64,000 nt of DNA from Gorillibacterium massiliense. Lineage in GTDB: Bacteria > Bacillota > Bacilli > Paenibacillales > NBRC-103111. A program made the position numbers and the translations under genes. The notes under the pieces are model-generated. The model saw nothing but the letters and a program-made list of their open reading frames with translations. It was not told where the DNA came from and did no database searches. The stretch is from assembly GCF_000455485.1 (NCBI RefSeq), contig NZ_CBQR020000139.1, positions 1-64,000 of the forward strand, read 5' to 3'. Shown one piece after another: positions 49,163 to 57,278 of this stretch. Every line of letters begins with the position of its first letter. Position 1 is the stretch's first letter.

Positions 49163-49506
49163 CAATTGCTATGTTGTTGAATGATAGCTGTAAGGCCTTC
49201 AAAGGTATACCGATGATTAACCATATCTACTGTAAAATTTTCGGCTGCTTTCTGTTCCATCACAAAATGATAGCCATTCAACTTTAGAAAAATAACAAGT
49301 GCAGTGAAGGCTGTTCTCTTATTTGCATTATGGAACGGATGGTTCTGGCTTATTGATTCAAAGAGTGCTGCAGCCTTTTCAAATATTGTCTCATCGGCGC
49401 CTTCTTCAAGGGCAGAAGATTGTGGTCGAGAAACGGCGGACTCAAGCATCCCCCTGTCTTTAACGCCAATGGGTTCCCCAAAACTGTATTTCTGAATCGC
49501 AGCCAC
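49162..49506 (-). CDS. doc: Death-on-curing (Fic/Doc) family toxin
   Basis: Fic motif HPFHNANKR identifies a Doc-type AMP-/phosphotransferase toxin. The only normal start is GTG 49506, giving 114 residues and leaving out the expected N-terminus. In the same frame upstream, IRYLSVQEVIAVH is present, preceded only by ATA (49554-49552) and ATC codons before an in-frame stop. Either a non-standard start is used or the start codon has been lost. The antitoxin gene ends 50 bases upstream. Confidence 0.85.
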   Translation of the reverse strand: MAAIQKYSFGEPIGVKDRGMLESAVSRPQSSALEEGADETIFEKAAALFESISQNHPFHNANKRTAFTALVIFLKLNGYHFVMEQKAAENFTVDMVNHRYTFEGLTAIIQQHSN

Positions 49507-49555
49507 ATGAACAGCGATGACTTCTTGAACGGATAAGTACCGGATACTCGATATG

Positions 49556-49819
49556 TTATCGATCCTTCAAGCCCTTAAGAGTAACGTCATACTGGTTCAT
49601 AACCTGTGATAACGCCTCCACGAACTCCGCGCTAATTCCTGATGGTAATGATACTTTATTTGCTTTTCGTATAATGATTTCCCCATTATTTTCATTAACA
49701 TCGATTTGTACGGTATCGCCAATGTCGGCCCCAATTTGCCTTAAAGCCTCTGTCATGGTAATACCAAGACTATTACCGAATTTGACTACCTTGCGCTCCA
49801 TCTTGATCACCTTACCCAT
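49556..49819 (-). CDS. AbrB/MazE-type antitoxin
   Basis: An 87-residue swapped-hairpin AbrB-type protein (VVKFGNSLGITMTEALRQIG, then GDTVQIDV), the usual DNA-binding antitoxin form. ATG 49819 follows agggaggg. It lies directly before the Doc toxin gene on the same strand and should neutralise it and repress the operon. Confidence 0.85.
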   Translation of the reverse strand: MGKVIKMERKVVKFGNSLGITMTEALRQIGADIGDTVQIDVNENNGEIIIRKANKVSLPSGISAEFVEALSQVMNQYDVTLKGLKDR

Positions 49820-50241
49820 GGAAATTCCCTCCCTATCAGGTTATTCAATTGTTATAACACTTACACATTGGTTGTGCGAATAATTCAAAACCATAACCGC
49901 AAGAGATAGTGGTTTTTTGCTTTTTACTCTAAATCTTCTAATATGAAGCTATAACAGATGTGCTGCAAGGCCAGACGCTAACGGTATGCAGCAGGCGTAT
50001 TTCCGTGACCACGCTTCAGATTCACTGGACCGGATTGGCTAGATCAAGCAGATAGAGTTGTTCTAGATGCTGATCCGGTAGTTAGGGCCTCATTCTAGTC
50101 GGGCCGTGACCAGCATTCCGTTCGCTTCCAATCCCTACTAAAGATAACGGTAAAATGTCTATACCTTCCCAAGTTGAATGTGTGAAAAGTATGAGATATC
50201 ATACAAGTATGTGATTGATAACAAAGGGGGATGTTTTATTT
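49820..50241 (+). promoter_or_regulatory. Gap with the abrB-ubiB promoter and an inverted repeat
   Basis: TTGAAT (50174), 17-base spacer, TATCAT (50197). GTATGA-GATA-TCATAC at 50189-50204 is an inverted repeat over the -10 box and a likely operator. I see nothing recognisable in 49900-50170. Confidence 0.6.
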
Positions 50242-50574
50242 ATGCATCGCGGAAATGAACAAGGGCGCGACCATGGGTTTGGAGGACACGGAAAAATCCT
50301 CGGCACAACATCAGTTGGCGAAAGAGGGCAAGTGATTATCCCTGCTGAAGCTAGAGAGGAACTCGACATTAAACCTGGCGACAAATTCCTGGTGTTTGGG
50401 AACAAACGCAAGGGCGCTGTCATCATGGTGAAGGCAGAGATTTTCAATAAGTTCGCGGAGTTCTTCCTGAGCAAGTCAAAGAAGTTCGAAAAAATGGCGG
50501 AAGTCATTTTAGGGAAAACCAATGCGGCAGATCTGGATGAAGATGAGGAAATCATTGAAGAGGAGGAAAAATGA
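50242..50574 (+). CDS. AbrB-family regulator paired with an ABC1 kinase
   Basis: A 110-residue protein with a SpoVT/AbrB domain (TTSVGERGQVIIPAEAREEL, then DIKPGDKFLVFG) at about residues 20-65, a basic helix and a very acidic end (LDEDEEIIEEEEK). ATG 50242 is in frame after ggggg. It overlaps the kinase gene by 4 bases. It probably regulates its own operon through the inverted repeat at 50189. Confidence 0.85.
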   Translation: MHRGNEQGRDHGFGGHGKILGTTSVGERGQVIIPAEAREELDIKPGDKFLVFGNKRKGAVIMVKAEIFNKFAEFFLSKSKKFEKMAEVILGKTNAADLDEDEEIIEEEEK

Positions 50575-52277
50575 AATACTTCTTTAAACTCTTTTCCAAC
50601 AAGAGATTCCGGATAACCATGTCCATGCTCATGCGTTTCGTCTTGCAATATTGGTTTTTGAGTAGAGGGAAACGCTTTATGTCAAAAGAACGTGCCGAAG
50701 CGAAGATGAAAGCCTTGTTCAGGAAACAGGCAGCACGTTACACAAAAACGGCTGTTGAATTGGGTGGGCTTTTAATCAAGCTTGGACAGCATGTCAGCGC
50801 GCGCATTGATATTCTGCCGAAGGAATATACAGACGAGCTTTCGAAGCTGCAGGACTCTGTCGCTCCTGTTGCAACGGCGGAAGTCATTTTAAGAATGGAA
50901 ACTGAGCTGGGTCGGACAGTCGGTGAAAGTTTCGCCGAATTTGATCATACGCCGATCGCTGCTGCTTCTTTGGGACAAGTGTATAAGGCCACTCTTCGAA
51001 CGGGTGAAAAAGTCGCTGTAAAGGTGCTCCGCCCCGGAATCGAACGCATCATTGCAACAGACTTGGATTCGCTGAGAATTGGTTTGAAGTTTCTTGGGAA
51101 GAAAACAAAGGTCGGAAATTTAGTGGATTTAGATGCGCTTTACGACGAATTCTACGTGGTTCTTAGCGACGAGCTGGACTATTATAAGGAAGGCGAGAGC
51201 GCCGAACGCATCCAACTGAATTTTATAGCGAACGATGAAATCCTGGTTCCAAAAATCTATTGGGATTTTACGACGCACAAGGTTTTAACGATGGAGTTCT
51301 TAGATGGTGTAAAAATTAATGAACTGGATCGGCTGGATGAGTGGGGAATTGATCGCCATAAGCTTGCTAAGAATCTCTATGAAATTTATATGCAGCAAAT
51401 TATTGTGGACGGATTCTTCCATGCCGACCCGCACCCTGGAAATGTGCTTGTCCAGAAAGACGGAACGATTGCACTGGTTGATTACGGCATGATGGGCAGC
51501 ATTTCCGAAAAAATGAAAAACCAGATCGTGGCGCTGATTATGGCTGTCTATTTGAAGGATTCAAAAGGCGCGATTGATGCCCTGTTTGATCTTGGTTTTC
51601 TTCGGAAAAATGCGGATGTCGATGTCCTATCGAAAAGCTTGACCGTGTTGTTTGAACAAATTATGGGCGGGAAAGTCCAGGTCGACTACCTCGGCGACGA
51701 AGCTATGTTAGAAGAATTCAGAGAGTTTCTCTATTCTCAACCGTTCCAGTTGCCATCCAACACGACTTTTTTAGGGAAAGCCGCCATCACAGTCTATGGA
51801 CTTTGTTCCGCCTTGGACAAAGATTTTGATTTTATCGAGAACGGTAAGCCCTATATAGAAGATATAATGACGGATGACCTCAAATCGAGCACCTTTAAAA
51901 ATATTTTGGGGCAAGGCAAGCAGTTTTTGAAGGGCATCATTCCGTCGACGAAGAAGTTCGTTTCAGCCATTGAAAAAATCGATTCCGGAAGTCTGAAAGT
52001 CAAATTACCTTCAGAATTCGAAGAAAGATTAATCGAAACGCAAATTCGCAACACTAGTCGCATCGTTTCAACGATTATCGGGGCAGTCCTCTTCATAACA
52101 GGTGCGCAGTGGATGGGTGGGCAGCATCAGGATGTTTCGCCTTATCTGATGGCGTTGGGCGGTTTAATGATGCTATTGCAAATGCGCAGCAAGTCCAGTA
52201 AGATGAGCCGCCGTGCAAAGCGCATGCAAGCTATGTCGACTAATGCGGGCATGAATAAACCAAAATTTCACCCTTAA
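50571..52277 (+). CDS. ABC1/UbiB-family atypical kinase (AarF-like)
   Basis: A 568-residue protein of the ABC1/UbiB family. KxGQ-type motif LLIKLGQHVSARIDILP near residue 65, Ala-rich loop AAASLGQVYKA, Lys in VAVKVLRPG, catalytic DGFFHADPHPGNVLV and metal-binding LVDYGMMG. A hydrophobic segment near 505-550 anchors it in the membrane. Family members act in lipid and quinone metabolism; an AbrB partner in the same operon suggests a regulated membrane role. Confidence 0.88.
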   Translation: MKYFFKLFSNKRFRITMSMLMRFVLQYWFLSRGKRFMSKERAEAKMKALFRKQAARYTKTAVELGGLLIKLGQHVSARIDILPKEYTDELSKLQDSVAPVATAEVILRMETELGRTVGESFAEFDHTPIAAASLGQVYKATLRTGEKVAVKVLRPGIERIIATDLDSLRIGLKFLGKKTKVGNLVDLDALYDEFYVVLSDELDYYKEGESAERIQLNFIANDEILVPKIYWDFTTHKVLTMEFLDGVKINELDRLDEWGIDRHKLAKNLYEIYMQQIIVDGFFHADPHPGNVLVQKDGTIALVDYGMMGSISEKMKNQIVALIMAVYLKDSKGAIDALFDLGFLRKNADVDVLSKSLTVLFEQIMGGKVQVDYLGDEAMLEEFREFLYSQPFQLPSNTTFLGKAAITVYGLCSALDKDFDFIENGKPYIEDIMTDDLKSSTFKNILGQGKQFLKGIIPSTKKFVSAIEKIDSGSLKVKLPSEFEERLIETQIRNTSRIVSTIIGAVLFITGAQWMGGQHQDVSPYLMALGGLMMLLQMRSKSSKMSRRAKRMQAMSTNAGMNKPKFHP

Positions 52278-52361
52278 GATAAAAAGGAAGCGGCCCAACA
52301 TTCTCAGTAACACGCGGCGGTGGCTTGTGGATTTGCAAAGCCACGGTTCTCCCCCATAAGA

Positions 52362-52388
52362 AAAACCCGCTAGATAGCGGGTTTTTTG
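52362..52388 (+). terminator. Terminator after the ABC1 kinase gene
   Basis: Perfect stem AAAACCCGCT / AGCGGGTTTT with loop AGAT, then T's. Confidence 0.88.
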
Positions 52389-52443
52389 CTTTATTAGATA
52401 GATTTGTAGTTTCTTTGAAGACAAGAACCTTTCGAAGTAGAAA

Positions 52444-52896
52444 TTACCCTAGAAGCTTTTTCTTTGTATTTTGGAATTCTTCATCGGAGATAATTCCTGT
52501 GTCCCGGAGTTCCGCGGCTTTTTTTATTTCGTCCATTGCTGAAGTATTGGGTGCTGTCGTTGGGGCGCTTCCTATTACGGCTTTGTAACTTTCGATTAAT
52601 TTTTTTGCTTGAATCATTCCCTCATACTGTTGCGCGTTTAATAGAGTTATTACGCTGACACTTTGGAGAATATCCCTTTTGGTTCTGTTGCTGTCTATTG
52701 TTTCCCCGTTAGCTAGAATCTCGATGTAACCGGGTCCTTTAAACAGACCGGGCTGTTTAATATGAATTTCGGTTATGTTTTGAATCATCATTACTTTAGG
52801 ACTCTTCTCAACAGCGTTAACATTGCTTGGCATCAACGTCACTTTGTCAGACTCAATAATTAACGAACCATTATGACCCTTGTATTCTTTAAACAT
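52444..52896 (-). CDS. SHOCT-domain protein
   Basis: A 150-residue protein. The N-terminal 100 residues form a PH-like (DUF4429-type) beta domain; the last 30, MDEIKKAAELRDTGIISDEE and so on, are a SHOCT domain. ATG 52896 follows ggtggtg. Function unknown; such proteins are often membrane- or stress-linked. Confidence 0.75.
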   Translation of the reverse strand: MFKEYKGHNGSLIIESDKVTLMPSNVNAVEKSPKVMMIQNITEIHIKQPGLFKGPGYIEILANGETIDSNRTKRDILQSVSVITLLNAQQYEGMIQAKKLIESYKAVIGSAPTTAPNTSAMDEIKKAAELRDTGIISDEEFQNTKKKLLG

Positions 52897-52989
52897 ATCA
52901 TTTACACCACCAAATAGTTATTTGGTTAATTATAACAAAGGAAAAGTTTCTAAACTATGTATTATTTAACTTGTTATGCGATGAATTAA

Positions 52990-53197
52990 AAGATGCGAAA
53001 GGAAGTATGGAGGTCATAGTGAACCTTTTCCCGCAATTGTGAAATGACGTAGCTTTCGATGTATTCCCGTCGAAGCTCGGGGTTCTTGTAGTTTTTTGTC
53101 CGATCCCGATTGCCACATGGTAAGTGACGCACTTGAATTTATTGCGACCATTGACCACTGAATTTCGTATTTCCCATCATGGCATACGCCAGATTGA
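52990..53197 (-). pseudogene. Relic of a large serine recombinase (C-terminal part)
   Basis: One - strand frame reads AYAMMGNTKFSG, a stop, then CGNRDRTKNYKNPELRREYI and ESYVISQLREKVHY. This is the zinc-ribbon to coiled-coil region of serine recombinases (C..M.G......C.NR...K.C.NPE.RRE..E). Stops and lost cysteines show decay. It lies in the 396-base gap between the SHOCT gene and pspA. Confidence 0.7.
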
Positions 53198-53292
53198 AAA
53201 ATCATGTTACTGGGTGTGCTTCAGGATTTCGTTAATGCCCTCGTTCATTGTATTATTAAGTTAAATGATCACCTTTAAGGGAGCTGATTATC

Positions 53293-53991
53293 GTGGGAAT
53301 CTTATCAAGATTCAGGGATATTATGAGGGTCAATGTGAACTCCATATTGGAGCGGGATGATGATCCGGAAAAGACGATCGATGAATATATGCGGACCTTG
53401 AACAGCGATCTAGGAAAGGTAAAGTCCGAAACGGCTTCCGTGCTCGCAGATGAACGAAGAGCGAAGACGCAGCTCGACGAATGCAGTGCCGAGATCACGA
53501 AGCTGCAGCGATATGCGGAGAAATCGGTAGAAGCGGGCAATGAGGATGAAGCCTTGAAGTTTCTGGAGAGAAAAGCGAAGTTAGGCGAGAAGTTAACCGA
53601 GCTGCAGGCGGCTTATGATCTTGTTGCCACAAATGCGATAAGCATGAAACAAATGCAGGATAAGCTTGTGTCGGATCTGGGACAACTGGAGGCTAGGCGG
53701 GTAGAGCTTAAAGGGAAACTAGCCGCTGCGAAGCTGCAGCATGGTGGAAATTCAGGCCGCTCCTCTTCCGGAGATGTTCAGGCTTCCTTCCGTACGATGG
53801 AGGAACGGGCCGATCAAGCGTTGAATGAAGCTGAAGCATTGGCTGAACTGAGGGCAGGAACGAAGGATGATGACCTGGACACGTTGTTTGCACAATTGGA
53901 CAAAAAGTCAGCTACACCTGCCCATACAGAGAGCCCGCCCAAACCCGAGGATGAGCTGGCTGCAATCCGAGCAAAAATGAAAAAGGAATAA
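53293..53991 (+). CDS. pspA: Phage shock protein A homologue (PspA/IM30; YdjF-like)
   Basis: A 232-residue, nearly all-helical ESCRT-III-like membrane stress protein: MGILSRFRDIMRVNVNSILE at the amphipathic start, DDPEKTIDEYMR, then coiled coil. Start GTG 53293 after aagggagc. It heads the B. subtilis ydjFGHI-like set. Confidence 0.9.
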   Translation: MGILSRFRDIMRVNVNSILERDDDPEKTIDEYMRTLNSDLGKVKSETASVLADERRAKTQLDECSAEITKLQRYAEKSVEAGNEDEALKFLERKAKLGEKLTELQAAYDLVATNAISMKQMQDKLVSDLGQLEARRVELKGKLAAAKLQHGGNSGRSSSGDVQASFRTMEERADQALNEAEALAELRAGTKDDDLDTLFAQLDKKSATPAHTESPPKPEDELAAIRAKMKKE

Positions 53992-54029
53992 AGTACTTTG
54001 CTATTCCTGATGTCGTGGAGGTGAACAAG

Positions 54030-55061
54030 ATGAACGTTATTGAATACAAATGTCCTAACTGTGGCAGCGGTATGGTGTTCGACTCAGAGACGGGGATGTT
54101 GTCTTGTCATAGTTGCGGAAGAAAGGATAATATCGAGCAGATCCCTGATCCACTTAGCCAGCAAGGTGTTTCCCCGGATGAGGTTCAGGAGTATCACTGT
54201 ACCAGTTGCGGAGCTGTCATTATCACGGAAGCGGAAACAGCGGCAACGGTTTGCAGCTTTTGCGGCTCGGCTGTTATTCTCGGTGATCGCTTGAGCGGGA
54301 AGATGGCTCCTGGCTTGGTTATTCCATTCTCCATCAGCAAGGATAAGGCGGTACAGGCTTTCCGAAAATGGTGCAAAAACGGTCTTCTTACCCCGAGCGG
54401 GTTCATGACTGCCGATCGTATTAAAGGGATGACAGGTATGTATGTCCCCTTCTGGTTATATGAATTACATAACAAAGTAGAGGTAGCCGGTCATGCCACG
54501 AAAGTGAGAACGTACACAGAAGGCGATTACCTATGTACGGAAACGCAGCATTTTGAGATCTACCGTAAGCTTCAGTTGAATTATTTAAGGGTGCCTATCG
54601 ATTCGTCGGAGAAGATGAACGATACCCTGATGGATAAGCTGGAGCCTTTTCCCTATGATCAACTGAAGAGCTTTAAATCTCCCTATCTGGCCGGTTATGT
54701 TGCGGAGAAATACAGTTATACGGATACGGAGATGCTGCCGCGGGCGAAGAATAAAATCAACGGGTATATGGAATCGGCTATATCGTCTGCGGTGTCGGGG
54801 TATTCTAGTGTTGCTTTTACGAATAAGGATATTGATACAAAAGTACAGAATGTGGATTATTGTTTGCTTCCGGTATGGGTGGTTCACTACGATTACAATA
54901 GACTGGAGTACACGTTTGCCATGAACGGTCAGACGGGCAAGGTCGTCGGCAAGCCTCCGATTAGCAAGGCGAAGGTGGCCGCGTGGTTTGCCGGTATTTC
55001 TAGCGTCTCCTTCCTCTTATTAAAATCAATCTCATGGATGATGGGGGGAGGATTCCTGTGA
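54030..55061 (+). CDS. ydjG: Zinc-ribbon membrane protein (YdjG-like)
   Basis: A 343-residue protein. Two zinc ribbons at the N-terminus: CPNCGSG with CHSCG (residues 7-30) and CTSCGAV with CSFCGS (about 55-80). A beta-rich middle follows, and a single hydrophobic segment at the C-terminus (WFAGISSVSFLLLKS). ATG 54030 follows gtggaggtg. It overlaps the next gene by 4 bases. Confidence 0.82.
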   Translation: MNVIEYKCPNCGSGMVFDSETGMLSCHSCGRKDNIEQIPDPLSQQGVSPDEVQEYHCTSCGAVIITEAETAATVCSFCGSAVILGDRLSGKMAPGLVIPFSISKDKAVQAFRKWCKNGLLTPSGFMTADRIKGMTGMYVPFWLYELHNKVEVAGHATKVRTYTEGDYLCTETQHFEIYRKLQLNYLRVPIDSSEKMNDTLMDKLEPFPYDQLKSFKSPYLAGYVAEKYSYTDTEMLPRAKNKINGYMESAISSAVSGYSSVAFTNKDIDTKVQNVDYCLLPVWVVHYDYNRLEYTFAMNGQTGKVVGKPPISKAKVAAWFAGISSVSFLLLKSISWMMGGGFL

Positions 55062-55849
55062 GGAAACAAGGGGCATTTCTGGCCGTTCTGTTCTTCTTCG
55101 TGGTGTATCTGGCCGTCCCGGCTCAAGTCATGGTAGCGGCAGCGGAAGAGAAAACATTGATTTACGATGATGCGAAGCTGCTTACTCCCGGACAATTGGA
55201 TAAACTAAATACGATGGCGAATCACTATGGTGCTAAAAGAGAAACCGATATGATCGTCGTTACTTCTAATAACCCCAACAACATCGATGTCCAAAAGATG
55301 ACGGAAGATTTTTATGATGAACATGGACCCGGGTACGATAAGTCCCATGGCAACGCAGTCATTTTGACACTGGATATGAGAAATCGTGATGTGTATTTGG
55401 CTGGGTTTTCTAAGGCTGAGCAGTATCTGGGTGATGGCAGGCTTGATAAAATACGGGGTAAGATAACATCTGATCTATCAAGTGGCAATTATGAGCAGGC
55501 ATTCGCAACCTATATCAAGACCTCCTATAAGTATATGGGTTTCAAGCCCGGGGTAAATCCAGATAACGTTTTGTTTAATATCTGGTTTCAATTGGGGGGG
55601 GCCTTGGTTATTGGAGGTATTGTTGTTGGAATCATGGTTTACCGCTCTGGTGGACGCGTCACTGTAAATAGCCACACCTACGAGGATACAGGCCATTCAG
55701 GAATTATAGATCGGCAGGATCAGTACATTCGAACAACCGTAACACGACAAAAAATTCAAAAAAACACTGGCGGTGGAGGTGGCGGCGGTGGCGGCGGGGG
55801 TACCACTGGAGGCGGTTTTTCGCATAGCGGCAGCAGAGGGAAATTTTAA
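55058..55849 (+). CDS. ydjH: TPM-domain membrane protein (YdjH-like)
   Basis: A 263-residue protein. Signal sequence AFLAVLFFFVVYLAVPAQV, then a TPM domain (residues 35-160) outside the membrane, a membrane helix near 185, and a Gly-rich end with eleven Gly in a row. GTG 55058 follows ggggggagg and overlaps the upstream stop (GTGA). Confidence 0.85.
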   Translation: MRKQGAFLAVLFFFVVYLAVPAQVMVAAAEEKTLIYDDAKLLTPGQLDKLNTMANHYGAKRETDMIVVTSNNPNNIDVQKMTEDFYDEHGPGYDKSHGNAVILTLDMRNRDVYLAGFSKAEQYLGDGRLDKIRGKITSDLSSGNYEQAFATYIKTSYKYMGFKPGVNPDNVLFNIWFQLGGALVIGGIVVGIMVYRSGGRVTVNSHTYEDTGHSGIIDRQDQYIRTTVTRQKIQKNTGGGGGGGGGGGTTGGGFSHSGSRGKF

Positions 55850-55862
55850 TTATACAAATGGA

Positions 55863-56025
55863 ACGAAAGAAAGGGATGAAGGAGCGGAGAAACCGATTGT
55901 TCTGGAAAAGCGTCAGCGGTCGCCTTTGTGATCGGATTCCTACCTTATATGGGCTTATCTAAATAGGGAATCTGAGCGCAACAGCGATTGGAAGAATAAT
56001 CAGGTTTTGCAGGGACGGAATCCTT
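55863..56025 (+). repeat. R3 repeat, copy B
   Basis: Copy of 25745-26001 without the nested R2: AGCGGAGAAACCGATTGTTC joined directly to AGCGTCAGCGGTCGCC. It lies between ydjH and ydjI. Confidence 0.82.
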
Positions 56026-56085
56026 ACAATCGTAAGTTCAACTTATAGAGGTATCGTATCTTAACCAATAGGAAGGGGCATATAT

Positions 56086-57138
56086 ATGGGACTTTTTACA
56101 AATCAATTTTCAAACGTTGTGGAATGGGAAGAGTTCAGGGATGATATGATCTTTTGGAAGTGGAGCAACCGGGAAATTAAGAAAGGCAGTAAACTGATTA
56201 TCCGCCCGGGTCAAGATGCCATTTTCGTGAACAATGGTAAGATTGAGGGGATATTTCAGGATGACGGTGAGTATCAGATCGACTCGGATATCATTCCGTT
56301 CTTATCCACGTTAAAAGGATTTAAATTCGGCTTCAACAGCGGTATGAGAGTGGAAGTTTTGTTTGTGAACACGAAGGAGTTTACCGTTAAGTGGGGGACG
56401 CAGAATCCAATCATGATCCCTACACCGGAGCTTCCAGGCGGCATGCCGATACGCGCAAACGGAACGTTCAATTTTAAAGTGAATGATTATACGAGGATGA
56501 TCGATAAAATCGCCGGGGTGAAAGCCAGCTATCTTGTTGATGATATAAAAATTCGCATCACTTCTGTGTTGGATCAGCTGCTCATGAAGTGGATCAGCAA
56601 AGAAGGGAAGGACATGTTCAATCTCCAGATGAATGCATCACAAATTGCCAGAGGCATTCGTGAGGATTTGGATATGGAATTGTTGGATAGCGGAATGACC
56701 ATTACGGGCTTTCAAGTGATGAGCTTTAATTATCCTCAAGAAATCCAGGATATGATTACGAAGACGGCTTCTCATGGAATGATTGGAAACATGCAGAAGT
56801 ACCAGCAGGTAAGCATGACCGATGCGATGGCTTCCGGTAAGTTGCATGGCGGTGGGACTGCTTCGGACATGGCCGGTATGATGATGGGAATGAACATAGC
56901 GAATGAAATGATGAAAAATATGAATCAGAACCAGAACCAGAATCAGAACCAGAATCAGAACCAGAATCAGAACCAGAACCAGAATCAGAACCAGAACCAG
57001 AATCAGAACCAGAATCAGAACCAGAATCAAACGCCCCCATCTTCTCAGGGGGGGAGCAAGCTTAACTTCTGCCCTAACTGTGGTGCAAAAAACGAAGGAG
57101 CTAACTTCTGTCCGAATTGTGGCCAAAAGCTGAGCTAA
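56086..57138 (+). CDS. ydjI: SPFH-domain protein with Asn-Gln repeat and zinc ribbon (YdjI-like)
   Basis: A 350-residue protein: N-terminal virion-core-like/SPFH domain (to about 265), a Met-rich helix, 18 Asn-Gln dipeptides (56923-57030), and a C-terminal double zinc ribbon (FCPNCGAKN, NFCPNCGQK). B. subtilis YdjI recruits PspA to membranes. RBS aggaagggg before ATG 56086. The last member of the pspA cluster, separated from ydjH by an R3 repeat. Confidence 0.88.
   Translation: MGLFTNQFSNVVEWEEFRDDMIFWKWSNREIKKGSKLIIRPGQDAIFVNNGKIEGIFQDDGEYQIDSDIIPFLSTLKGFKFGFNSGMRVEVLFVNTKEFTVKWGTQNPIMIPTPELPGGMPIRANGTFNFKVNDYTRMIDKIAGVKASYLVDDIKIRITSVLDQLLMKWISKEGKDMFNLQMNASQIARGIREDLDMELLDSGMTITGFQVMSFNYPQEIQDMITKTASHGMIGNMQKYQQVSMTDAMASGKLHGGGTASDMAGMMMGMNIANEMMKNMNQNQNQNQNQNQNQNQNQNQNQNQNQNQNQNQNQNQTPPSSQGGSKLNFCPNCGAKNEGANFCPNCGQKLS
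56923..57030 (+). repeat. In-frame Asn-Gln codon repeat within ydjI
   Basis: 108 bases of AAT/AAC-CAG units, mostly alternating AATCAGAACCAG. The unit length of 6 keeps frame, so slippage would change protein length without stopping it. Confidence 0.95.
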
Positions 57139-57143
57139 TTATG

Positions 57144-57188
57144 GTGTCGCTTGATTTCGAAGAGGGGATCGACTATCCTTGACTCCAT
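57144..57188 (+). repeat. Decayed tmRNA 3' end (S4)
   Basis: GTCGCTTGATTTCGAAGAGG then GGATCGACTATCCTTGACTCCATA follows the ssrA 3' end (TTGCGTTATCTTCGGACAGG, GGTTCAACTCCCCTCGCCTCCATA) with many changes. It begins a few bases after the ydjI stop. Confidence 0.6.
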
Positions 57189-57197
57189 AGAAAACGC

Positions 57198-57230
57198 AAA
57201 GGAGCTCACATTCATAGTGGGCTCCTTTTA
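57198..57230 (+). terminator. Terminator after ydjI
   Basis: Stem AAAGGAGCTCAC / GTGGGCTCCTTT, then TTATT. Confidence 0.82.
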
Positions 57231-57278
57231 TTGTAGAATGAATATAGGATAATTACCTGTGAAAAGAAGGTTGTAGTG

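Noticed and set aside
52985..53250. Two short - strand frames as hypothetical genes
   Set aside because: They are alternative-frame readings of the serine recombinase relic.
56923..57030. Regular repeat array that could look like a CRISPR or direct-repeat locus
   Set aside because: The unit is 6-12 bases without spacers and is in frame inside ydjI.
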